DNA of 64,000 nt. Origin: Bog-473 sp963804055. Its GTDB lineage: Bacteria; Actinomycetota; Acidimicrobiia; Acidimicrobiales; RAAP-2. Location of the stretch: contig CAWDOU010000013.1 in NCBI GenBank assembly GCA_963804055.1, positions 434,001-498,000 on the forward strand, written 5' to 3'. This document shows positions 25,903 to 38,457 of this stretch, one piece after another. Under the pieces are notes generated by a model. It was not told the origin of the DNA, searched no databases, and was given only the letters and a program-made list of their open reading frames with translations. A program made the translations under genes and the position numbers. Each line of letters begins with the position of its first letter. Within the stretch, counting starts at the first letter, position 1.

Positions 25903-27137
25903 GGCGACTGCTCCCGCACGGAGCGGGCCAGCTCCAGGAACGACACCAGCCGGCGCACCAGGTCACGGTCGGGCCCGACCAGCCCGCCGATGCCGGCCGT
26001 GCCCAGGTAGCCCGTGACGAAGGCACGCCGGTTCCGCATCTCCCAGGCCTGGCCGAGCGCAGCCAGCCCGAGCCGGCCTGTGGGGTCGCGCTCAGCCGCC
26101 GCCACCGAACTGGCGCGGTGCATCGACCACAGCAGGTCGGCGACGTCGCCCAGCGGGGTGCGGAGGCGCACCGAGGAACCCGGCGCCACGACGCCGCCCG
26201 GGGAGCAGTCACTGACGACCCATCCCTGGTCCGTCCTGGCCGTGCGGTCCAGCTGGAAGTCACCGTGGGTGCGGATGACCGGGAGGCGCGCCTCGGACTC
26301 ACGGAGCCACTTGACCAGGTCGGTGACGCCCGGCGCCTCCAACAGCGACGCATCGGACGCGGCAATGGTGGCTTGCGCCTCGTCGACCCAGTCGACGACT
26401 GGCTCATGCTCGCGCCGGAAAGCGCGGTCCAGAGCAAGGTGCATCCGCGCCGTCATGGTGCCGAGGGCCCTGGCCTCGGCACCGAAGTCGCCCCCCGCGA
26501 CCTCGGGCGAGCCGCCGCACACGTAGAAGTCGCGCAGCGACGTCAGGGCGAGCGCCCACCCGGCCGATCGATCCGCCAGTGGCTCTTGCACCACGCCGAG
26601 GTCGCTCCCCTCCCAGGTCCAGCGCACGAGCGGGGCGGCGACGTGATTGAAGCCCGATTCGTCCAGGGCAACCATGAGATCCACATCGGGCCGCGGGGCC
26701 GCCTCGACCCAGGGGAAGACGAGGAGGTCGCCCCGGTCGCCGCAATCGAGCACGGTGGCATCGTCTTCGTCCCGCAGGACCGCCACCGGCCCGGGACGGG
26801 CTGCGACACCGCGCACCGTGGCCAGCAGCAGGCCGGCCAGCTGGGCATCGCGTACCGCGTCCGTGCAGACCGCCAATCCATCCTCGTCGTCGAGGAGGCC
26901 GAGTGCCGCCTCCTCGCCGCTGCGCAGGAAGTGGGGCTCGTCGGCCACGCCGCGCAATCCGACCACCATGTGCGCACGCCGGCCACCGATGCGGGCGATG
27001 ATGTCGATGAGGCCCGGGCGGCCGGGCAGGAGCACTTCCTCGCGCTCAATGGCGATCGATCCCTCCGGCGCGACCCGGCGCAGTCCGAGCCACGCTTCCG
27101 TCAGCGTACGCAGGGCCGGTTCGCGCGTGGTCGTCAT
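25899..27137 (-). CDS. Maltokinase-like protein, degenerate
   Basis: 412 aa. The ATG overlaps the stop of treS (ATGA), the position of maltokinase (Mak/Pep2) in the TreS-Mak-GlgE route that turns trehalose into maltose-1-phosphate for alpha-glucan. The fold is recognisable, but active-site motifs differ from the usual HGDxHLGQ and DFxGEP. Here they read THGDFQLDR and VSDCSPGG, which keep both aspartates but lose the Gln and the GEP. The N-terminal cap resembles Mak (VEREEVLLPGRPGLIDIIAR). It may be a divergent kinase or an inactive partner of TreS. Confidence 0.72.
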   Translation of the reverse strand: MTTTREPALRTLTEAWLGLRRVAPEGSIAIEREEVLLPGRPGLIDIIARIGGRRAHMVVGLRGVADEPHFLRSGEEAALGLLDDEDGLAVCTDAVRDAQLAGLLLATVRGVAARPGPVAVLRDEDDATVLDCGDRGDLLVFPWVEAAPRPDVDLMVALDESGFNHVAAPLVRWTWEGSDLGVVQEPLADRSAGWALALTSLRDFYVCGGSPEVAGGDFGAEARALGTMTARMHLALDRAFRREHEPVVDWVDEAQATIAASDASLLEAPGVTDLVKWLRESEARLPVIRTHGDFQLDRTARTDQGWVVSDCSPGGVVAPGSSVRLRTPLGDVADLLWSMHRASSVAAAERDPTGRLGLAALGQAWEMRNRRAFVTGYLGTAGIGGLVGPDRDLVRRLVSFLELARSVREQSP

Positions 27138-28972
27138 TCCGGTGGCCGCTCCTCCAGGGCCAAGTCGAACCACAGGAACCCGTAGGGCGGCAGCGTGACG
27201 GCGTACGGCTCCTCGGTGATGATCGGGAAGGGCACCCGCCCCAACACCTCGAACGGGGTCGATCCAGCCCACTTGGCCAGCGCCAGTTCCGCCGGCTGGG
27301 CGAACCGGCTCAGGTTGTGCACGCACAGCACCGCTTGGTGCCGGTGCACCACGTCGTCGTTCTCGCTCTCGTTCCCCGCGGGAACCGTGCGGGCCAGCAC
27401 GGTCGAGTGACCCCAATCGAGGGCGCCGTCGACAGCCGGGCTCACCGACGGCGGCGTCGAGGTCGAACCGGTCAAGATGTCGGCCACGTCACCCGAGCGC
27501 ATGTAGGCGAGGATGGACGGGTTGGCGCACGGCAGCACCTCCATGGTGCCGACGCCCATCACCGGCAAGGCCCGCCGTTCCGTCAGCATGCGTCGCAGCC
27601 AGTGCAGGAACGAGCCCTGGTTCCGCAACTGCGCCTCCACGTTGAGCGCGCTGAAGCCATAGACGGGGTCCATGAGCGGCGGGAGGTAGAGCTGCGCGAA
27701 GTCCGCTTTGGAGAAGCCGCCATTGCGGTCGGGCGACCACTGCATGGGCGTGCGCACGGAGTCCCGATCACCGAGGTAGATGTTGTCACCCATCAGCAGT
27801 TCGTCGCCGTAGTAGATGACGGGGCTGCCCGGCAACGACAGGATCAGGGCATACAGGAGCTCGGCGGTCCGCCGGTCGTTGTCGAGGAGCGGGGCCAGCC
27901 GTCGCCCGATCCCCATGTGACGCTTCATCCTGGGATCCTTGGCGTACTCCGCCATGAGGTAGTCCCGGTCCTCGTCGCTCACCTGCTCCAGGGTGAGTTC
28001 GTCGTGGTTCCGGAGGAAGATGGCCCATTGGCACGCATCGTCGATCACCGGTGTCTGCGCCAGGATCTCGGTAATCGGATAGCGCTGCTCCCGGCGGACC
28101 GCCATGAAGAGCCGGGGCATGAGGGGAAAGTGGAAGCAGAGGTGGCACTCGTCCCCGTCGCCGAAATAGTCGGCGACGTCGCTCGGCCAGCCATTGGCCT
28201 CCGCCAGCAGGATCCGGCCCGGGTAGTCGGCCTCGATCTGCTTGCGGATCCGCTTGATGAAGGCGTGCGTCTCGGGCAGGTGCTCACCCGACGTGCCATC
28301 ACGCTGGTACAGGTAGGGCACCGCGTCGAGCCGGAAGCCGTCAAAGCCCAGATCGAGCCAGAACCGCACCAGGTCGATCATCGTGTCGGCCACTTCGGGA
28401 TTGTCGTAGTTGAGGTCCGGCTGATGATGGTAGAAGCGGTGCCAGTAGTACTGCTGCCGCGTGTCGTCCCACGTCCAGTTGGACCGCTCGACGTCGGTGA
28501 ACACGACGCGGGCATCGGGCCACTTCTGATCGTCGTCGTTCCAGACGTACCAGTCGGCCTTGGCGTTGTCCCTCGACGACCTCGACTCGACGAACCAGGG
28601 ATGCTCGTCGCTCGTATGGTTCATGACGAGGTCGGCAATCACCCGGATCCCCCGGCGGTGCGCGTCCTCCAGGAATGCCACCAGGTCGCTGATGCTGCCG
28701 TAATCGGGGTGGACGTTGAAGAAGTCACTGATGTCGTAGCCCCCGTCACGGAAGGGTGAGGGGTAGAAGGGCAGCATCCAGATGCAGTCGATCCCGAGCC
28801 ACTCCATGTAGTCGAGTTTCTCGCGCAGGCCGCGCAGGTCACCGGTGCCGTCGTCGTTGGCGTCGTGATAGCCCCGGATGAGCACCTCGTAGAAGACGGC
28901 GTGCTGGAACCAACGGACCGAAGGATCGAACGCGCCTTCGCCCACGCTGACCGGAATGGGTGGAGAGCTCAA
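27134..28972 (-). CDS. treS: Trehalose synthase (maltose alpha-D-glucosyltransferase)
   Basis: 612-aa GH13 enzyme that interconverts trehalose and maltose. GH13 motifs: ADLVMNHTSDEHPWF, GFRLDAVPYLY with the nucleophile Asp, EANGWPSDVADYFGDGDECHLCFHFPLMPRLF with the acid Glu, and FLRNHDELTLE. The TreS-type QYYWHRFYHHQPDLNYDNPEV is also present. TTG at 28972 is the start because it follows the enoyl-CoA hydratase stop by 4 bp, with GGTGAGG just upstream. Codons further upstream lie inside that gene. It is coupled to the maltokinase-like gene. Confidence 0.92.
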   Translation of the reverse strand: MSSPPIPVSVGEGAFDPSVRWFQHAVFYEVLIRGYHDANDDGTGDLRGLREKLDYMEWLGIDCIWMLPFYPSPFRDGGYDISDFFNVHPDYGSISDLVAFLEDAHRRGIRVIADLVMNHTSDEHPWFVESRSSRDNAKADWYVWNDDDQKWPDARVVFTDVERSNWTWDDTRQQYYWHRFYHHQPDLNYDNPEVADTMIDLVRFWLDLGFDGFRLDAVPYLYQRDGTSGEHLPETHAFIKRIRKQIEADYPGRILLAEANGWPSDVADYFGDGDECHLCFHFPLMPRLFMAVRREQRYPITEILAQTPVIDDACQWAIFLRNHDELTLEQVSDEDRDYLMAEYAKDPRMKRHMGIGRRLAPLLDNDRRTAELLYALILSLPGSPVIYYGDELLMGDNIYLGDRDSVRTPMQWSPDRNGGFSKADFAQLYLPPLMDPVYGFSALNVEAQLRNQGSFLHWLRRMLTERRALPVMGVGTMEVLPCANPSILAYMRSGDVADILTGSTSTPPSVSPAVDGALDWGHSTVLARTVPAGNESENDDVVHRHQAVLCVHNLSRFAQPAELALAKWAGSTPFEVLGRVPFPIITEEPYAVTLPPYGFLWFDLALEERPPE

Positions 28973-28976
28973 CGCC

Positions 28977-29750
28977 TCACCGCCCGACGAACGACGCCTT
29001 GCCCGGGCCGTTCTCACGGAACGACGCAATGCCGCGTGCCGCATCCTCGGTCCGGGCGACCGCGATGAACGCATCGTGCTCCATGGCCAGGCCTGCGGCC
29101 AGCGACGTGTCGAGGCCCCCGTCAACCGCTGCCTTGGCCAGGCCGTGGGCCACGACGGGGCCGGCCGCCAGCTCCGCCGCCCAGGTCAGCGACGCCTCGA
29201 GAACACTGTCAGCCGCCACCACCCGGTTCACGAGCCCGATGGAGAGGGCCTCGTCGGCTCGGACCTGGCGCCCGGTGAAGATCAATTCCTTGGCGCGGGA
29301 GGGCCCGATGAGGCGGGGCAGGCGCTGGGTGCCACCGCCGCCCGGGAGCACGCCGAGCAGGACCTCGGGCAGCCCGAAACGGGAGTCCTCCGCGCAGACG
29401 CGGAAGTCGCAGGCCAACGCCAGCTCGAGCCCACCGCCGAGGGCGTACCCGTTGACGGCGGCGATCGTGGCCCGCGGGAGCTCGGCCAGCGCGCCCAACG
29501 CATCGGCGAAGCTGGCGCCGACGGACGCCGCACCGCTGTCACCGAGCTCCACGATGTCGGCTCCGGCAGCGAAGATACGCCGCCCGCCCCAGAGGACGAC
29601 CGCTCCGGGCGGGTCATGCTGCAGGCTCGAGGCGATGCCGTGCAGCTGCTCCAGCACCGCGGCCGACAGCGCGTTGGCCTTCGGACGGTCCAACCGGATG
29701 AGCGCGACGCCGTCGGGACGCCGCTCCACGGTGACGAAGTCCTCAGCCAT
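28977..29750 (-). CDS. Enoyl-CoA hydratase/isomerase family protein
   Basis: 257-aa crotonase-fold protein. The oxyanion-hole segments IFAAGADIVELGDSG and ALGGGLELALACDFRV are present, as is the catalytic-region Glu (GLPEVLLGVLPGGGGTQRLPRLIG), which points to hydratase rather than isomerase chemistry. It probably works in fatty acid or amino acid degradation. It lies 33 bp after meaB and 4 bp before treS, so it is in one transcription unit with murA and meaB. Confidence 0.9.
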   Translation of the reverse strand: MAEDFVTVERRPDGVALIRLDRPKANALSAAVLEQLHGIASSLQHDPPGAVVLWGGRRIFAAGADIVELGDSGAASVGASFADALGALAELPRATIAAVNGYALGGGLELALACDFRVCAEDSRFGLPEVLLGVLPGGGGTQRLPRLIGPSRAKELIFTGRQVRADEALSIGLVNRVVAADSVLEASLTWAAELAAGPVVAHGLAKAAVDGGLDTSLAAGLAMEHDAFIAVARTEDAARGIASFRENGPGKASFVGR

Positions 29751-29783
29751 GGCCGCACCGTACCGGAACGCACCGGTGACGAC

Positions 29784-30746
29784 TCATTCGGCCAGAAGAC
29801 TCTCTGCCGCCTGATACGGGTCGAGCTCGCCGGCGGCCAGCGCCTTCACGGCCGTGGTGAACTCCTCCCCCGCGACCAGCTCGTCGATTTTCACCTCCGT
29901 GCGGGCCACCAACACCCGTCGCAGCTCCTGCGCCACCCGCTCCGACCGGCGGACCGCCAGCTGGCCCGAGTGCACCAGATGGTCCCGGTGCCGGGACACG
30001 GCGCGCCAGAGCTCACCGACGCCGTCGCCGCCCGTGGCGGTCGTCTCGACGATCTCGGGGCGCCACGCTCCCGGTCGGGCCAGGTCGAGCATCTGTTCGA
30101 GGTCGCGACGGGCCTCACGGACGCCGGGTCGATCCGCCTTGTTGATCACGAAGATGTCCGCCACCTCGAGGAGGCCGGCCTTGCTGGCCTGCATGGCATC
30201 GCCCCAGCCGGGCGTCACCACGACAACGGTGGTATCGGCGGCGGACGCAATGTCGACCTCCATCTGCCCGACGCCGACCGTCTCGACGATGACCACGCCC
30301 AGGCCGGCAGCGCCGAGCAGCCGGATCGCGTCAGGGACGGCGAGGGAGAGGCCGCCGAGGTGGCCGCGTGTCGCCATGGAGCGGATGAACACGGTGGGGT
30401 CGAGCGCGTGCTGGCCCATGCGCACCCGGTCGCCCAGGATGGCGCCCCCGCTGAAGGGCGACGTCGGGTCCACCGCCAGGACGGCCACCTGCGGTACCGC
30501 CTCCGCGTCCGGCCAGCCGCCCCGGACCTCGGTGATCAGGCGGTCGGTCAGGGTCGACTTCCCGGCGCCCGGCGCCCCGGTCAGCCCCAGGGAGAAAGGG
30601 GCATCGGCCCTGTACGCCAACTCTGCCACGCCCATCGCCCCCTGGCCGCCTCGCTCGACGTAGGAGAGGAGACGCGCCAGTGCCACACGGTCACCGGCCC
30701 GGGCGCGTTCGAGCAGCTCCGCCGGCTCGGTCGGGAGCGGGCTCAC
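29784..30746 (-). CDS. meaB: MeaB/ArgK-family G3E P-loop GTPase
   Basis: 320-aa GTPase chaperone of adenosylcobalamin-dependent acyl-CoA mutases. Walker A is GLTGAPGAGKSTLTDRL, VAVDPTSPFSGGAILGDRVRM is the family block, ETVGVGQMEVDIA the switch region and NKADRPG the base-specificity motif. It protects and reloads methylmalonyl-CoA mutase, but no mutase gene is in this window. Its GTG overlaps the murA stop (GTGA). Confidence 0.93.
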   Translation of the reverse strand: MSPLPTEPAELLERARAGDRVALARLLSYVERGGQGAMGVAELAYRADAPFSLGLTGAPGAGKSTLTDRLITEVRGGWPDAEAVPQVAVLAVDPTSPFSGGAILGDRVRMGQHALDPTVFIRSMATRGHLGGLSLAVPDAIRLLGAAGLGVVIVETVGVGQMEVDIASAADTTVVVVTPGWGDAMQASKAGLLEVADIFVINKADRPGVREARRDLEQMLDLARPGAWRPEIVETTATGGDGVGELWRAVSRHRDHLVHSGQLAVRRSERVAQELRRVLVARTEVKIDELVAGEEFTTAVKALAAGELDPYQAAESLLAE

Positions 30747-32005
30747 CGGCGGGTCACCCGCGCCCCGAGGGAGCGCAGCGCGCCGGCCAGATCCTCGTAG
30801 CCCCGTCCGATGTGATGGGCGTCGCTCACCACCGTCTCGCCGTCCGCCACCAGCCCGGCCAGCACCAGCGCGACGCCGGCCCGGATGTCCGGGGCCCCGA
30901 CCGACGCTCCCGAGAGTCTCGGGACGCCGCGTACGACGGCATGATGTCCCTCGGTTCGGATATCGGCGCCCATCCGCCGAAGCTCCTCCACGTAACGGAA
31001 TCGCCCGGAGAACAGGTTCTCGGTCAGGATCCCGACCCCGTCGGCCACCGTGAGCATCGCCACGAGCAACGGGCTGTAGTCGGTCGCCACGCCCGGGTAC
31101 GGGAGCGTGGCCACGTCCGCTGCCACCAGCCGTTCGTGCGCGCTCGCCCGCAGGCCCGACGGCCCCATGTCGGTGGCCACGCCCATCTGGTTGACCTTGC
31201 GCAGGAGCATCTCCATGTGCTCCGGCCGGGCGTCGGCGATCGTGACCTCGCCCCCTGCCATGCCCACCGCTGCGAGGAAGGTGGCAGCCACCACCCGATC
31301 GGGGACGACGGTGTGGCGTGTGGGCCGGAGCGCCTCCACCCCCTCGACCTCTATGCGGGACGTTCCCGCGCCGCGCACGACCGCCCCCATGTCACAGAGC
31401 ATGGCGGCCAGGTCGGCCACCTCGGGCTCCTTCGCCGCGTTCTCGATCACGGTCGTCCCCTTGGCCAGCACGGCCGCCATGAGGAGGTTGTCCGTCGCCG
31501 TGTGACTCGGGTACTCGAGCACGACCCGGGTGCCGACCAGCCGCCCGCCGGGCACCGTCCCCCGAACCTCGCCGTGCGAGGACTCGAAACGGGCGCCCAT
31601 GGCGCTGAGCCCGGTGAGATGGAAGTCGATCGGGCGGTCCCCGAAATCGTCCCCGCCGGGCAACGGCACCCGCACGGAACCGCAGCGGGCCAGCAGCAGC
31701 CCGAGGACGACCACCGATGCCCGCATCTTCGCGAACAGCTCGTAGGGCCCCGACGGCACCAGCTCCGCCTCCGGAGGCGTCGTCACGCTCAAATCGCCGT
31801 TGTCGAGCCGCTCGACCCCTGCTCCGATTCCGCGCAGCACGTTGGCCATGGTGTCGACGTCGGAAATGCGAGGAACGTTGGAGAGCACCGTGCAACCCTC
31901 GGCGAGCAGGCACGCCGCCATCAGCTTGAGGGCCGAGTTCTTCGCACCGCCGGTGCGCACGGTGCCCTGGAGCGGGCCGCTGGGCTCGACCACGATCTGA
32001 TCCAC
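30743..32005 (-). CDS. murA: UDP-N-acetylglucosamine 1-carboxyvinyltransferase
   Basis: 420-aa EPSP-synthase-fold enzyme for the first committed step of peptidoglycan synthesis, transferring enolpyruvate from PEP to UDP-GlcNAc. Substrate-binding KNSALKLMAA (Lys22-Asn23) and the C-terminal SGRFRYVEELRRMGAD are present. The loop residue equivalent to E. coli Cys115 is Asp119 (LPGGDDFGDRP). This is the replacement that makes mycobacterial MurA resistant to fosfomycin. GTG at 32005 gives the family start xDQIVVEPSGPLQG. murA and glpX are divergent, with 73 bp between starts. Confidence 0.95.
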   Translation of the reverse strand: MDQIVVEPSGPLQGTVRTGGAKNSALKLMAACLLAEGCTVLSNVPRISDVDTMANVLRGIGAGVERLDNGDLSVTTPPEAELVPSGPYELFAKMRASVVVLGLLLARCGSVRVPLPGGDDFGDRPIDFHLTGLSAMGARFESSHGEVRGTVPGGRLVGTRVVLEYPSHTATDNLLMAAVLAKGTTVIENAAKEPEVADLAAMLCDMGAVVRGAGTSRIEVEGVEALRPTRHTVVPDRVVAATFLAAVGMAGGEVTIADARPEHMEMLLRKVNQMGVATDMGPSGLRASAHERLVAADVATLPYPGVATDYSPLLVAMLTVADGVGILTENLFSGRFRYVEELRRMGADIRTEGHHAVVRGVPRLSGASVGAPDIRAGVALVLAGLVADGETVVSDAHHIGRGYEDLAGALRSLGARVTRR

Positions 32006-32078
32006 GACTCCAAGTATCGCGGCTGGCGGGTGGCCCCACGGGCAGGCCGGGATCCTCGACCAACTAGGGTCAAGGCCC

Positions 32079-33075
32079 GTGGTGACGTCGCGCCAAGCCC
32101 CCGACCGGAACCTCGCCATGGACCTCGTCCGGGTCACCGAGGCGGCTGCGATGGCGGCGAGCCGCTGGATGGGACGGGGGGACAAGCTCGGGGCCGACGG
32201 AGCGGCGGTGGAGGCGATGCGGACCGTCCTGTCGAGCGTGCCGATGGACGGGATCGTCGTCATCGGCGAGGGCGAGAAGGACAATGCACCGATGCTCTTC
32301 AACGGGGAGAGGATCGGTGACGGCACTCCCCCGCAGACCGATATCGCGGTCGACCCCATCGACGGGACCACGCTGACCGCCCAGGGGCGTGGCGGGGCCC
32401 TGGCGGTCATCGCCGTGGCCGAACGCGGCGCCATGTTCGACCCCGGGCCCTGCGTCTACATGGAGAAGCTCGCCGTCGGGCCACGGGCCAAAGGGGCCTG
32501 CGACATCCGGCGCACGCCCACAGAGAACCTCCACGCGCTCTCCGAGGCGCTGGGGCGGCCCATCCGCGACCTCACGGCTGTGATCTTGGACCGCCCGCGC
32601 CACGACGCCCTGGTGGCCGAGGTGCGGGCCACCGGCGCTCGGATCCGCCTCATCTCCGACGGCGATGTGGCCGGTGCGATCGCCACCGGGTGGCCCGGGG
32701 CGGGGACCGACATCCTCTTCGGCATCGGCGGGACGCCCGAGGGTGTGCTGGCGGCAGCTGCGCTCAAGTGCATGGGCGCAGAGATCCAGGGGAGGCTCTA
32801 CCCGCGCAACGAGCAGGAGCGGGCCGCCGCCGCCGAGGCCGGCTACGCCCTCGACGCCGTTCTGACCACCGACGACCTGGTCCAGGGGAACAACTGCTTT
32901 TTCGCCGCCACGGGCATCACGGACGGCGAGCTTCTGCAGGGAGTGCAATACCACGAGTTCGGGGCCACGACCCAGTCACTCGTGATGCGTTCCAAGTCCG
33001 GAACGCTCCGCAAGGTCGACGCCAGCCACACGCTGGCCAAGCTGGCCGAAATTCTCCTCGATCTCCTTCGGCTGA
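32079..33075 (+). CDS. glpX: Fructose-1,6-bisphosphatase class II
   Basis: About 331 aa. Gluconeogenic phosphatase with the lithium-sensitive fold: VVIGEGEKDNAP, the metal site DIAVDPIDGTT, and GGTPEGVLAAAALKCMGAEIQGRL. GTG at 32079 or the next codon GTG is the start. As written, the frame has no stop until 33314 and its last 70 codons, Arg/Pro-rich, run antisense through most of atpC. Removing one base near 33054 gives a normal ending (LAKLAEISSISFG) and a stop at 33073-33075, 12 bp from the end of atpC. I take that as the true end. Confidence 0.88.
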
Positions 33076-33087
33076 CCTCGGCCGCGG

Positions 33088-33602
33088 TCAGCTTGCCTCG
33101 GCGGCGACGGCGAGCCGCAGCTCGGCCCGGGCCAGCGCCTTCTCGGCCTCCTGCAAAGCCACCTCCGAATCGTCGCTGCCGTTCTCGTCGTCGGAGACGG
33201 GCGCGCGGCCGGCCCGGAGGTCCGCCACCAGCTGTGTCGCCGCCTCCTTTGCCTGCTCGGCCCGCGGCACGTCGATCTCCTCGGCCATCTCCGCCACGCC
33301 GGCCAGCACGGTGACCCGGGTGGACATGCCGGGCAGCGGCCCGTCGCCCTCCGTCAGCCCTTCGGCCGCACCGGGGCTCGTCTCGACCTGCAGGAAACCT
33401 CCGTGGACGGCGAGCCGCGCCTCACCGCCGTCGGGCTGTGCCACCTTGATCAGGCACGGCACGACATCGGCGATCAGCGAGATGTGGCCGTCCAGCACGG
33501 TCATGTCCCCGCCTGACGTCGTCAGGACGACCGCGGACGCACCACCGGCCAGCAAGGCCTCCTCGGGTGTGACGACCTCGACTCCGAAGACCCCGTCGGC
33601 CA

Positions 33603-33603
<1 letters not shown>
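33088..33603 (-). CDS. atpC: ATP synthase F1 subunit epsilon
   Basis: 171 aa; longer than the usual 120-140. The N-terminal beta sandwich is recognisable (VEVVTPEEALLAGGASAVVLTTSGGDMTVLDGHISLIADVVP ... AVHGGFLQVE). The C-terminal helical part contains an acidic insert (SDDENGSDDSE) before the last helix. Epsilon sits on the central stalk and can inhibit ATP hydrolysis. GTG at 33603 shares a base with the atpD stop (TAGTG). It is the last gene of the atp operon. Confidence 0.93.
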
Positions 33604-35060
<1,457 letters not shown>

Positions 35061-35065
35061 TGTGG

Positions 35066-35986
35066 TCAAGCTCCCTTCGACTGGCGGAGCGCCTCGGCAC
35101 CACCAACGATTTCCATGATCTCTGTCGTGATCGCGTCCTGGCGGGCCCGGTTCATCACCCTGGTGAGCGTGCGAACCAGCTCGTCGGCGTTCTCGGTCGC
35201 CGACGCCATCGCTCGCTGCTGCGCGGTGAAGAAGGACGCCGTGCCCTCCAGGAGCGCGGCGAAGATCTCGGACTCCGTGGCCCGCGACGCCAACTCGGCC
35301 AGCAGCGTCTCGACGTCGGGCTCGAACTCGGTGAAGCCGCCGGACCCGCCGATCGGCAGGTCGTCGATGCCGCCCTCTTGCTTCTCCTCGTCCGTCGGCA
35401 GCGGCAGGGGCAGGAGCTGCTGCGTCTGGACGCGCTGGATCCCGGCCGAGATGTAGCGGGTCGACACGAGCTGCAGCAGATCGAGCTCGCCGTCCAGGAA
35501 CGGTGCCGTCACGACGGCAGCGATGTCGCGGGCGTCCACGAACTCCGGCCGGTCGGCGATGCCGGAGAAGGAGCGCTGGACCTCCATGCCGCGGTAGCGG
35601 AAGTAGCCCGGAGCCTTCTTGCCGACGGTCCACAGCGTGACCTCGACGTTGTTCCTCCGGTACTCGGCGACCAGCCGCTCGGTCGCCCGCAGGACGCCCG
35701 AGTTGTACGAGCCGGCCAGTCCGCGGTCGCCCACGATGGCCAGGACGCCCACCCGCTCGGGCGATTCGGGAGTGCCGAGCATCTTCTCCGCCGTGTTGGG
35801 GTCGTCCTGCACCGCCTGGCGCAGAATGCGCTGCATGCCCTCCCGGTACGGGCGGTTGGCTGCGATGCGGTTCGTGGCACGCACGATGCGCGACGCAGCG
35901 ATCAGCTCCATGGCCTTGGTGATCTTCCTCGTCGATTGCACCGAGCGAATTCGCCGGCGCAGGACGCGCTCTTGGCCTCCGGCCAT
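35066..35986 (-). CDS. atpG: ATP synthase F1 subunit gamma
   Basis: 306-aa central stalk subunit. The N-terminal helix is GGQERVLRRRIRSVQSTRKITKAMELIAASRI, and the C-terminal helix is RAMASATENADELVRTLTRVMNRARQDAITTEIMEIVGGAEAL. The middle carries VGVLAIVGDRGLAGSYNSGVLRA. The two terminal helices form the coiled-coil rotor. It sits 3 bp after atpA. Confidence 0.97.
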   Translation of the reverse strand: MAGGQERVLRRRIRSVQSTRKITKAMELIAASRIVRATNRIAANRPYREGMQRILRQAVQDDPNTAEKMLGTPESPERVGVLAIVGDRGLAGSYNSGVLRATERLVAEYRRNNVEVTLWTVGKKAPGYFRYRGMEVQRSFSGIADRPEFVDARDIAAVVTAPFLDGELDLLQLVSTRYISAGIQRVQTQQLLPLPLPTDEEKQEGGIDDLPIGGSGGFTEFEPDVETLLAELASRATESEIFAALLEGTASFFTAQQRAMASATENADELVRTLTRVMNRARQDAITTEIMEIVGGAEALRQSKGA

Positions 35987-35989
35987 GGG

Positions 35990-37512
<1,523 letters not shown>

Positions 37513-37513
<1 letters not shown>

Positions 37514-38457
37514 CACACTGCTCCCTCTGTTGTCGTTCCCCGGGGCCGGTCGGCGCCGCCGGACAGCTTTTCGTCCCAACCACCCGGCACCAGGTGCTCG
37601 CGCAGGGCGTTCAGCCGGCCGCGGGCCGTCGCATCCACCTGCAGGTCGCCGATTTCGATCACGGCACCGCTGAGCAGTGTCGGGTCGATGACGACCTGGA
37701 GCTCGACGGGCGAGCCCGCCAGCGAGGCGAGCGTCTCGGTCAGGCCCCTCCGCTGGGCATCCTCGACCGGTGCGGCCGCCCGCACGCGGGCGATGCGCCA
37801 GCCCCGGGCGGCGGCTGTCTGCTCGACCAGCCAATCCAACGTCCCCACGATGTCACGAGCCCGCCCGCCGGCGATCACGTAGCGCACGAGTGAGAGCGTG
37901 CGGTCCTGCACCTTGCCCTCCAGGAGCTGGGATACCAGGCCCTGACGGGCCTCGACGCTCAGGTCCCGGTCGACCAGCGCCCGCCGCAATGCCGGCGTCG
38001 ATGCGATGACCCGGGCGAACCGGAACAGCTCGTCCTCCATGTTCTCGAGCTCGCCGGTCGTCATGGGCTCGAAGAGCGCCTGTGCGTACCCGCCGACCCG
38101 CTCACGCGCCCGCATCAGGCTGAGCGGGAGCTCGGGCTCCACGATGCCCTCCGCGAGGCGGTGCGCCCGGAGCGTCAGCCAGTCCAGGGCGCCGGCCACA
38201 TCGGGGGCGGCGACGGCCGAGACGGCGAAGGAGGAGGCCTGCCGGGCCGGCGCAGAGACCTTGCCCTCGAGGATGTCGCGCATGATGGCCTGACGGGACG
38301 CACCCGAGACCGCTGTGTCGGTCAACGCGGCGCGCAATGCAGGCGTGGCCACGACGAGCTGCTCAATGCTGCGCAGCTCCCCGGCGAGAGCGGCAAGCTC
38401 CCCTGGAGCCACCGCCTCGAAGACGGCGCTCGCGTAGCCCTGAAGCGTCGGGTTCAC
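37513..38457 (-). CDS. atpH: ATP synthase F1 subunit delta with duplicated N-terminal domain
   Basis: 314 aa, far above the usual 175-185. Residues 7-100 and 123-216 are two copies of the OSCP/delta N-terminal helical domain. They align through GYAsAvFEa/GYAqALFEp, vaTPALRaAL/iaSTPALRrAL, ILEGKVs/LLEGKVq and vaGaLDWLt/ivGTLDWLv. One normal C-terminal domain follows (VELQVVIDPTLLSGAVIEIGDLQVDATARGRLNALREHL). Delta ties F1 to the peripheral stalk. The extra domain could lengthen or strengthen that contact. GTG overlaps the atpF stop (GTGA). Confidence 0.93.

Noticed and set aside
28956..30800. A 614-codon plus-strand frame over the hydratase and meaB genes
   Set aside because: It is antisense to two well-supported enzymes and has no domain or ribosome site.
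33076..33314. C-terminal extension of GlpX into the atpC region
   Set aside because: The Arg/Pro-rich tail has no counterpart in class II FBPases, and a single base removal gives a normal end at 33075.
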